From Treponema sp. (lineage in GTDB: Bacteria > Spirochaetota > Spirochaetia > Treponematales > Treponemataceae): a stretch of 26,778 nucleotides of DNA. Positions 21,009 through 26,778 of the stretch are shown piece after piece. Numbering within the stretch: position 1 is the stretch's first letter; each line of letters begins with the position of its first letter. The stretch covers positions 1-26,778 of the forward strand of contig JAGCTZ010000068.1 in assembly GCA_017963165.1 (NCBI GenBank), given 5' to 3'. Under the pieces are notes generated by a model, which saw only the letters and a list, made by a program, of their open reading frames with translations, searched no databases and was not told the origin of the DNA. The position numbers and the translations under genes were made by a program.

Positions 21009-22405
21009 GTAAGGCTATACTAACAAATATCAGATATAAATGGACTGTTTGCAAGACGGTATTCTGCTGCTTTTTTGGAGTCTCCCTGTTTTTTATCTGT
21101 TCATCGGTTCCTTCAAACTTTATAGGAAATTTTCTGCATGTAGATCCTTCTTTTATCGGAGGTCTTGTCTGTGCAGATTTTATGGATGCAATTGGCGACG
21201 ACAAGGGGGCAGGCGAAAAGCTTGAGCTTCGTTATCCGTTGAACAAAAGTTTTTCAGAAGGCTCTCTTGATCTTGTGCGCTATACTGTTCATGAACCTGT
21301 AATAAATGCACGCTGGCAGCAGTCATCCGAATACTGGCAGCTTGCTCTGGAATATAAAAGCGGCCCCGCTGATGTCCGCAATATCATGATTTATATTGAT
21401 GCAGATAATATCCAAGGCGGAAGCACAGAGCCTCTTTTTGATTCAGCAGAAAAGGTTTGCTTTGATGAAGAACATCCCTGGGATTTTGCTCTCTGGATTT
21501 GTTCAAAACAGGCAAAGCTTTACGACAGCACCGGCGATTTTATCTGCAATACGGAATATTATAATTTGAACAACGGCTCTCAAATTAAAGTGCGTATTCC
21601 TTTACGAGATAAACGAATACAGAAAATCCTTGGTGCACGTAAAACCTGGCATTATGTTTTGACAGGCGCGTACTCTCAGTTTGACCGCGGAGGTTTTATG
21701 CCTCTGGAAAAAAAGCCTGCAATGGCTCACGGTGGAATGAAAAATTCAAAAGAGTTTAATAATCTTGTTCCTCCGGTTTATGATGTAATTGGTTCAAACG
21801 AGTCATTAGCTTCCTGGAACAGCGAGACCTTTGAAAAAGCAAAACTCTCTCCTGTAGAAGCCTCCATGACCGCTCACAAAAAATCAAAAAGCGAAGAAGA
21901 AAAAAATAAGGCCTTTATTGAAGAGGTGAAATCAACTTATGCCCAGAGCATTGGCTCGCAGGTTCAGATGCCTTCAACCACAGACGAAGGCCTTGCCCTT
22001 TACAAACAAAAGCTTTCCGAAAATCCGGATGATTTTGTTAGCATGGCCTACTACGGTTCTTTTCTTGCAATGAAAGGAGGAGAGTCTTCTGTAGTAAAAG
22101 CAGTTGCCCTTGTAAACGAAGCCTTTGATTATCTTGATAAAGCCGCAGAGCTTGCCGACGGTCAGGAAGGAGAAATTAATGTTCTTATGAACAGGGGCTC
22201 TGTAAGTGCTTCGGTTCCTGAACAGGTTTTTGGAAAAGCACAAACCGGTGCCGAAGATTTTATGCGCATAGTTTCCCTGGCGACAGACCCCAGCCTCAAA
22301 GCCTATTGTTATGTAATGGCCTATGAATGCTATAATACTTGCGGAAAAGAAACACAGGCAAATCTTGTATTGCAAGAAGCCAAAAAGATGGTAGAATTAA
22401 AATAA
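21005..22405 (+). CDS. Membrane-anchored DOMON-like protein with helical C-terminal domain
   Basis: This 466-residue protein begins with a signal anchor (about 15-35). Its ectodomain resembles the DOMON-like C-terminal domain of glucodextranase: 'GDDKGAGEKLELRYPLNKSF' and 'EGSLDLVRYTV' (about 64-96), 'NIMIYIDADN', and 'WHYVLTGAYSQFDRGGFMPL' (about 216-235). Such folds bind haem or sugar, or act as protein-binding beta-sandwiches. I see no clear haem ligand set. The C-terminal part (about 320-466) is TPR-like: 'GLALYKQKLSENPDDFVSMAYYGSFLAM' and 'KAYCYVMAYECYNTCGKETQANLVLQEAKKM'. It overlaps the polyferredoxin gene by 4 bp, the tightest coupling in the operon, which suggests they form a complex. 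Confidence 0.62.
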   Translation: MSKAILTNIRYKWTVCKTVFCCFFGVSLFFICSSVPSNFIGNFLHVDPSFIGGLVCADFMDAIGDDKGAGEKLELRYPLNKSFSEGSLDLVRYTVHEPVINARWQQSSEYWQLALEYKSGPADVRNIMIYIDADNIQGGSTEPLFDSAEKVCFDEEHPWDFALWICSKQAKLYDSTGDFICNTEYYNLNNGSQIKVRIPLRDKRIQKILGARKTWHYVLTGAYSQFDRGGFMPLEKKPAMAHGGMKNSKEFNNLVPPVYDVIGSNESLASWNSETFEKAKLSPVEASMTAHKKSKSEEEKNKAFIEEVKSTYAQSIGSQVQMPSTTDEGLALYKQKLSENPDDFVSMAYYGSFLAMKGGESSVVKAVALVNEAFDYLDKAAELADGQEGEINVLMNRGSVSASVPEQVFGKAQTGAEDFMRIVSLATDPSLKAYCYVMAYECYNTCGKETQANLVLQEAKKMVELK

Positions 22406-22414
22406 GGATAAAAA

Positions 22415-22852
22415 ATGAAAATTACCATTTTAGAAAAGCAGGCGGGCGAAGAAGACGAGATAATCGTTAAGTGCGACTATCTTGATGATAATATGACTAA
22501 GCTCATAAATCAGTTTAAAACCGGCAAAGGCAAAATGTCTTTTTATAAGGAATCAAAAATTGTTTTTGTTGAACCCGGCGACGTTCTGTATTTTGAATCA
22601 GTTGATGATACGGTTTTTGCTTATACAAAAGATTCTGTTTATGAAACAAAATCAAAGCTGTATCAGCTGGAAGAAGAGCTTCCTGCCAGCACCTTCTTCA
22701 GGGCAAATAAAGCGGTAATTGTAAACCTCGATAAAATTGACAGTCTTGCACCGGTTTTTGGCGGCCGTTTTGAAGCTGTATTAGAAAACGGTTATAAAGT
22801 TATGATTTCCAGAAATTACTTAAACACATTAAAGGAGTTGTTAGGCTTATGA
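22415..22852 (+). CDS. LytTR-family DNA-binding regulator
   Basis: This 145-residue protein has no receiver domain. Its N-terminal half is a short alpha/beta region ('IIVKCDYLDDNMTKLINQF'). The C-terminal half (about 43-145) is a LytTR domain: 'KIVFVEPGDVLYFESVDDTVFAYT', 'LEEELPASTFFRANKAVIVNLDKIDSLAP', 'VMISRNYLNTLKELL'. LytTR proteins bind direct repeats upstream of their targets. The next gene, a DUF3021 membrane protein overlapping by 4 bp, is its usual partner and probable inhibitor. It follows the DOMON-like gene by 9 bp, so it is likely to autoregulate the operon. I did not find a pair of clear LytTR repeats upstream of 17272. Confidence 0.87.
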   Translation: MKITILEKQAGEEDEIIVKCDYLDDNMTKLINQFKTGKGKMSFYKESKIVFVEPGDVLYFESVDDTVFAYTKDSVYETKSKLYQLEEELPASTFFRANKAVIVNLDKIDSLAPVFGGRFEAVLENGYKVMISRNYLNTLKELLGL

Positions 22853-23313
22853 GTTCTTCAGAAAGAAATAAAGAAATGATTTCAATAATGATAAATATCT
22901 GCACGCGCGTTGTTACCCTTGTTTTTATGATTGCAACCCTCTCCATATTGATTTTTTCAGATGATAAAGATATCCGCTGGAGCATTACAGATATCTGGGG
23001 AGTTTTATTAATTGGCATTGTGTCCGGAGCAGGCTTTGGAATTTTTTATATCAAAAAGAATATGTCAAACAGACTGCTTTTGCTGCTCAAAGCAATTTAT
23101 TTTTTAATGATAAATGCGGTGCTTTTCTTTGTAGCCATAAAACTTGGCTGGATGCAAAAGAATTGGGCTTCGATTGCGCTCATGGAAGTAATGTTTATAG
23201 TGGTTTATTTCCTTGTGGACGCCCTTGTTTACCTTCTTGATTTTAACGAAGCCAAAAAGATTAACGAAAAACTTAAAAGCCGTAGAAAAAATACACAAGA
23301 GAAAGGCGTTTGA
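22849..23313 (+). CDS. DUF3021 family four-helix membrane protein
   Basis: This 154-residue protein has four hydrophobic segments (about 18-36, 46-66, 78-98 and 108-128) and a basic C-terminal tail, matching DUF3021. In many bacteria such proteins are encoded next to LytTR regulators, and related LytTR regulatory systems use a membrane protein that sequesters the regulator. Overlap of four bases with the LytTR gene (ATGA) supports a stoichiometric pair. The signal that releases the regulator is unknown; the redox proteins encoded upstream are an obvious candidate input or target. Confidence 0.83.
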   Translation: MSSSERNKEMISIMINICTRVVTLVFMIATLSILIFSDDKDIRWSITDIWGVLLIGIVSGAGFGIFYIKKNMSNRLLLLLKAIYFLMINAVLFFVAIKLGWMQKNWASIALMEVMFIVVYFLVDALVYLLDFNEAKKINEKLKSRRKNTQEKGV

Positions 23314-23358
23314 AATAAATTCTACCCAAAATTCTACTCTGGTAAACTATCTGTCGGG

Positions 23359-23386
23359 TTACAGGTGAAAAATGGTGTGATATAGT
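23359..23386 (+). promoter_or_regulatory. Candidate promoter of the HTH-FliM/SpoA gene
   Basis: TTACAG (23359-23364) and TATAGT (23381-23386) are 16 bases apart, giving a leader of about 40 nt that carries AAGGAG before the ATG at 23433. No terminator for the preceding operon is evident in the 119-bp gap, so read-through is possible. Confidence 0.45.
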
Positions 23387-23432
23387 TATCATAGATGCTG
23401 GCCAGCAGAAAAACTATTTCAAGGAGAACACT

Positions 23433-24743
23433 ATGAATGCAGAAAAGACAGGACTTTTGATTTATGAACTCAGAAGTCGCAAAGGGCTTACTCAGAAGGA
23501 ACTGGCAGAAAAATGTAATGTCAGCGATAAAGCTGTTTCTAAATGGGAACGTGGTGATGGCTGTCCCGATGTAACTGTGCTTCCCAAACTGGCCGAGGTT
23601 TTTGGTGTCGAAGTTGAATCTATCATGAACGGCGAGATTCCATTCAGCCAGGATGTTAATGGAAAAAAGATTGTTGAATATAATTTCCGTCAGCCTGACC
23701 GCTACCCGCGTTATATGCAGCACGAGCTTTGGATTCTCAGCGAAGATATCTGTCAGACAATGAACCGTGAATTTACAATCATAATGAATGACCGTTGTGA
23801 TTTTCACCGTGAAAATGTAGATCAGATGACAAACAAGGAATTTCTGGTTTCTATTCCGCAAAAATGTTTTTTCTATGATTTTAATTTTACAGGTGGCGGC
23901 TTTACAATTGAAGTTGATTCGGAGCTTGCAAAGGCTCTTCTCAAACAGGATGCTTCAAAGTTCAATCTGATTTCCGATTTTGATCTTGATGTTTTTAAGA
24001 ATTATTTTTTGAAAACTATTTACACAGTGATTGCGCAGAATGTTTCTAAACAGACAGACGGTAAGCTGGAACTGACAAAACTTTTCCCTCTTGAAAAAGC
24101 CGGAATGAGCGCAACCTCGAACAACGCACGTCAGGATGAAAACCGCATGATGCTTTTAGTTGCCCTTAAAGGAACAGCCGGCGGTACAGAAGGCTGGATA
24201 AATATTCAGCTTAGTGACACTATCATTGAACAGCTTTTCACAAACGGATATTTTACTGACGGAAACGGCTCTGGTGGTGGAATAAAAGTTCAGAATCTTT
24301 CGAACATAAAAAGCCGCGAACTCCCCGACAATATTTTTATTGAGTTTGGCCGCTTCCGCCCTGAAAATGTAATTCTTGAACCGGGTACAATTTTAATCTT
24401 GGACAAAAAAGAAACCGAAGGCCTGAATGTAGTTTTCGAAAACCGCGTAATCCACACCGGAAAAACAATGTCTATTGACGACCAATTTGGAATCGAAATT
24501 GCCGAAACAACCCAGCTCAGCGAAATTGTCTACGACGAAAACGATTACATTTCCGTCCAGCTTGGCAGCACCGCCTTAACCAAACAGGAAATCGCTGCCC
24601 TTCACCAGGGTTCCTATATTATTCTAAAACAGCGTACCGGTGAGTTCACCCAAATCCTCCGCTCCGGCAAACTGGCAGCCGTCGGTGAAATCTGCATTGC
24701 CGATGACACCTTCGCCATCCGCGTTGTTGAAGTGAGGGAGTAG
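23433..24743 (+). CDS. XRE helix-turn-helix fused to FliM-like and two SpoA domains
   Basis: This 436-residue protein joins normally unrelated parts. Residues 7-63 are an XRE helix-turn-helix ('LRSRKGLTQKELAEKCNVSD', 'KAVSKWERG'). Residues about 82-272 resemble the FliM N-terminal and middle region: 'YNFRQPDRY', 'VDQMTNKEFLVSIP' (compare VDQLTYEEF..SLP in FliM), 'TIEVDSELAKALL' and 'INIQLSDTIIEQLF'. Residues about 298-358 and 370-435 are two SpoA (FliN/FliM C-terminal) domains. The first contains 'IFIEFGRF...LEPGTILILD' and 'GIEIAE'. The second contains 'ISVQLGSTALTKQEIAAL', 'GSYIILKQ' and 'VGEICIADDTFAIRV'. AAGGAG precedes the ATG. A role linking transcription to the flagellar switch complex is inference. 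Confidence 0.82.
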   Translation: MNAEKTGLLIYELRSRKGLTQKELAEKCNVSDKAVSKWERGDGCPDVTVLPKLAEVFGVEVESIMNGEIPFSQDVNGKKIVEYNFRQPDRYPRYMQHELWILSEDICQTMNREFTIIMNDRCDFHRENVDQMTNKEFLVSIPQKCFFYDFNFTGGGFTIEVDSELAKALLKQDASKFNLISDFDLDVFKNYFLKTIYTVIAQNVSKQTDGKLELTKLFPLEKAGMSATSNNARQDENRMMLLVALKGTAGGTEGWINIQLSDTIIEQLFTNGYFTDGNGSGGGIKVQNLSNIKSRELPDNIFIEFGRFRPENVILEPGTILILDKKETEGLNVVFENRVIHTGKTMSIDDQFGIEIAETTQLSEIVYDENDYISVQLGSTALTKQEIAALHQGSYIILKQRTGEFTQILRSGKLAAVGEICIADDTFAIRVVEVRE

Positions 24744-24750
24744 GGGAGTT

Positions 24751-26685
24751 TTACTGGTCTCCCAATACATCCTGAATCACTGCGATGATTGATTTGCCGA
24801 ACTGTTCGACTTTGGCTTCGCCTATGCCGTAGATGCCAACGAGGGATTGTTTGTCGGTTGGTTTTTTGGCGGCAAGGTCGTACAAGGTTTTGTCGCCAAA
24901 AATGATGTATGGGGGAACGTTCATGTCGTCGGCTTTTCGTCGGCGCCAGGCTTTTAGTTCTGTAATTATTTTTTCACCGATTTCGTCGTCGGCTCCCGGT
25001 TTTTCTGCAATTACTTTGCGACCGTCTGCTTTTTTGTGAACAATAAAGGCAGGTTTTTCGGCACCTGGTTTTGGGAACATCATGCCGTTGCCTGCGCCCT
25101 CAATATCCTGTGCGTCTGCACCGTCAGCCGAAGTAATCCTAAGTGGCAGCATAATTTTTTCACGTGTAGACAAAACAGAGTAGCCGTCTTCTGTAATATG
25201 CAGGATATTGTATTCGCCGTATTTTGTAATAAAGCCCGCCGCAATGCACAAATCAATAAGCGTAAACCAGTCTTCCTTACAAAGCTCGCGGCCGATGCCC
25301 CAGGTAGAAATCATGTTATGACCGTTGTCTACAATTCGTTTCTGGCGCGAACCCAAAAGCACATCAATTACATAAGTTGAACCAAAACGTTCCTGAGTTC
25401 GGATAATACAGCAGAGCAATTTCTGTACCATCACAGTCACATCAGTTTCGGGGATTTCTCCGCCGGCGCAAATATCACAGCAGCAGTCACGGTTTGCTTT
25501 TTTAGGATTATAATCTTCTCCAAAATAACCGAGCAGGATTCGACGTCTGCACGAAACCGCTGTTGCAAAATTAATCATGCCCTGAAGTCTTGCTTCTGCT
25601 TTTCGCGGGTCCGATGAACTTTCAAAAAAGAATCGCACCTTGTTTATGTCGCCGGCAGAATAAAGCAGCAGGGCAGTGGCAGGAAGTCCGTCTCGCCCGG
25701 CACGCCCGATTTCCTGATAGTATTCCTCAAGTGATTTTGGAAGATCGTAGTTGATTACAAAACGAACATCAGGCTTGTTGATTCCCATTCCAAAGGCAAT
25801 TGTTGCAACAACAATCAAAACCTTGCCCTTTACAAAATCATCCTGATTTTTTGCGCGCACATCATCGTTGAGTCCCGCGTGATAATTGATTGCAGAAAAT
25901 CCAAGGTCAATTAGAGCCTGTGCAAGCTGGTCAACCGCACGCCTTGAATTACAATAAATAATTCCACTTTCACCGTCGTAGTCCTTTATGCACTGAACAA
26001 TCTGATCGAGTGAGTTCTTTTTAGGTGCAACCTGCAGAAAAATATTTTCACGGTTAAAACTCGAAATAAAAATTTCAGGTTTTTTGAGCCGCAGATTTTT
26101 GATTATATCCTGTCGTACATTTTCTGTTGCAGTTGCGGTAAGCGCAATCATAACTGCATCGGGGAACAGCGCACGGAATGCTCCAATTTCCATATAGTCC
26201 GGCCTAAAGTCATGACCCCATTGTGAAACGCAGTGTGCCTCATCAATCGTAATACAGTTTACTTTTATTTCGGGTGACGCCAGCAGTGTGCGGATTTTTT
26301 CGGTAGACAAGCCTTCCGGTGAAACGTAAATCATTTTTACCTGACCGGCACGGATTTCGTCCATTGATTTTTTATAGTCGTCCCAGCTGAGCGAACTGTT
26401 CAAAAAGACTGAATGAATACCCGCAGTTTCCAGCGAAGAAACCTGATCCTGCATGAGCGAAATAAGCGGCGAAACAATTACAGTTACACCTTCAAAAATA
26501 AGTGCCGGAATCTGATAGCAGATTGATTTTCCACCACCGGTTGGCATTATGGCAAGTGTGTCTTTACCACTGAGTACACTTTGAATTATTTTCTTTTGAT
26601 TCTGTCGGAAGGAGTCGTAGCCGAATACTGTCTTTAATACAAACTCCGGTTCCGTGCCTTCAAACGTGTGCACGTTAATTTTCAC
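24751..26685 (-). CDS. recQ: ATP-dependent DNA helicase RecQ
   Basis: This 644-residue protein has all RecQ domains: 'GYDSFRQNQ' (motif 0), Walker A 'PTGGGKS', 'DEAHCVSQWGHDFRPDY' (DEAH box and aromatic-rich loop), and the C-terminal helicase motif 'QEIGRAGRDG'. The zinc site 'CRRRILLGYFGEDY...CCCDIC', a winged-helix region and a C-terminal HRDC ('VPPYIIFGDKTLYDLAAKKP') follow. It unwinds DNA in the 3'-5' direction for recombinational repair. The start is set at the GTG at 26685. A TATAAT box ends six bases before it on the minus strand, and longer starts would lie across that promoter. It has no Shine-Dalgarno, so it is probably leaderless. It converges on the HTH-FliM/SpoA gene with a 7-bp gap. 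Confidence 0.92.
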   Translation of the reverse strand: MKINVHTFEGTEPEFVLKTVFGYDSFRQNQKKIIQSVLSGKDTLAIMPTGGGKSICYQIPALIFEGVTVIVSPLISLMQDQVSSLETAGIHSVFLNSSLSWDDYKKSMDEIRAGQVKMIYVSPEGLSTEKIRTLLASPEIKVNCITIDEAHCVSQWGHDFRPDYMEIGAFRALFPDAVMIALTATATENVRQDIIKNLRLKKPEIFISSFNRENIFLQVAPKKNSLDQIVQCIKDYDGESGIIYCNSRRAVDQLAQALIDLGFSAINYHAGLNDDVRAKNQDDFVKGKVLIVVATIAFGMGINKPDVRFVINYDLPKSLEEYYQEIGRAGRDGLPATALLLYSAGDINKVRFFFESSSDPRKAEARLQGMINFATAVSCRRRILLGYFGEDYNPKKANRDCCCDICAGGEIPETDVTVMVQKLLCCIIRTQERFGSTYVIDVLLGSRQKRIVDNGHNMISTWGIGRELCKEDWFTLIDLCIAAGFITKYGEYNILHITEDGYSVLSTREKIMLPLRITSADGADAQDIEGAGNGMMFPKPGAEKPAFIVHKKADGRKVIAEKPGADDEIGEKIITELKAWRRRKADDMNVPPYIIFGDKTLYDLAAKKPTDKQSLVGIYGIGEAKVEQFGKSIIAVIQDVLGDQ

Positions 26686-26691
26686 ATAATT

Positions 26692-26697
26692 ATTATA
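26692..26697 (-). promoter_or_regulatory. -10 box of recQ
   Basis: A perfect TATAAT on the minus strand ends six bases before the GTG start. The sequence 17 bases further upstream is TTTTTC, a weak -35, and it overlaps the -35 box of the divergent tRNA promoter. Confidence 0.5.
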
Positions 26698-26712
26698 ACA
26701 AGCATCAAACAC

Positions 26713-26741
26713 TTGAAAAACCCCCGTTTTTTTGTTATATT
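26713..26741 (+). promoter_or_regulatory. tRNA promoter
   Basis: TTGAAA (26713-26718) and TATATT (26736-26741) are exactly 17 bases apart. The predicted start near 26748 is about six bases before the tRNA 5' end. Confidence 0.65.
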
Positions 26742-26753
26742 TTGTCTACTTAC

Positions 26754-26778
26754 GCCGGAGTGGTGGAATGGTAGACAC
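26754..26778 (+). tRNA. 5' part of a tRNA, probably tRNA-Leu (runs off the window)
   Basis: The sequence GCCGGAG, then TG, then a D-arm reading GTGGAATGGTAGACAC, matches the acceptor strand and D-arm of bacterial leucine tRNAs (compare GCCG.AGTGG..AAT.GGTAGAC). Only 25 bases are in the window, so the anticodon is not visible and the isotype is inferred from the 5' end alone. Confidence 0.72.

Overview
The window looks like a host-associated (oral, gut or rumen type) Treponema or close spirochaete. I infer this from moderate-to-low G+C, many small lipoproteins and TPR proteins, a TmpA/TmpB-like gene pair, a LytTR/DUF3021 pair, and the gene content overall. This is inference from protein recognition, not a database match.

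Layout. Positions 1-1056 form an accessory patch. It holds a complete type III toxin-antitoxin locus of the ToxIN/AbiQ type: promoter, three 34-nt antitoxin RNA repeats, terminator, then a ToxN endoribonuclease. Next come a hairpin-rich stretch and a 73-codon remnant of the 3' end of carB. Positions 1198-4462 carry a lipoprotein with an Lcl/DUF1566-like domain, a heptanucleotide repeat, a HAD nucleotidase and an AMMECR1 fusion protein. Positions 4483-8431 hold metabolite repair (Nnr), PgsA, a MITE-like palindromic element, a cytidylate kinase-like protein and a Nudix hydrolase. Positions 8578-10686 hold the TmpA/TmpB-like pair and a YdbC/PC4-like protein.

Positions 10738-15779 are a minus-strand block: rpoN, hpf, a 148-nt hairpin, hprK, ptsH, lexA, holA. 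It links sigma-54, ribosome hibernation, the HPr/HPr-kinase switch, SOS repression and the replication clamp loader. A DUF1015 gene diverges from rpoN. Positions 17272-23313 look like one seven-gene operon: a short Omp85-type barrel protein, a TPR protein, a DsbD_2/TauE-like membrane protein, a NapH/CcoG-like polyferredoxin, an anchored DOMON-like/TPR protein, LytTR and DUF3021. I read this as an uncharacterised envelope redox system with its own regulator. Next is an unusual fusion of an XRE helix-turn-helix to FliM-like and two SpoA domains, then recQ, then the 5' end of a tRNA-Leu.

Two global signals stand out. At least seven genes have a -10 box only 6-8 nt before the start codon and no Shine-Dalgarno, suggesting leaderless mRNAs. 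Several intergenic gaps contain long inverted repeats.
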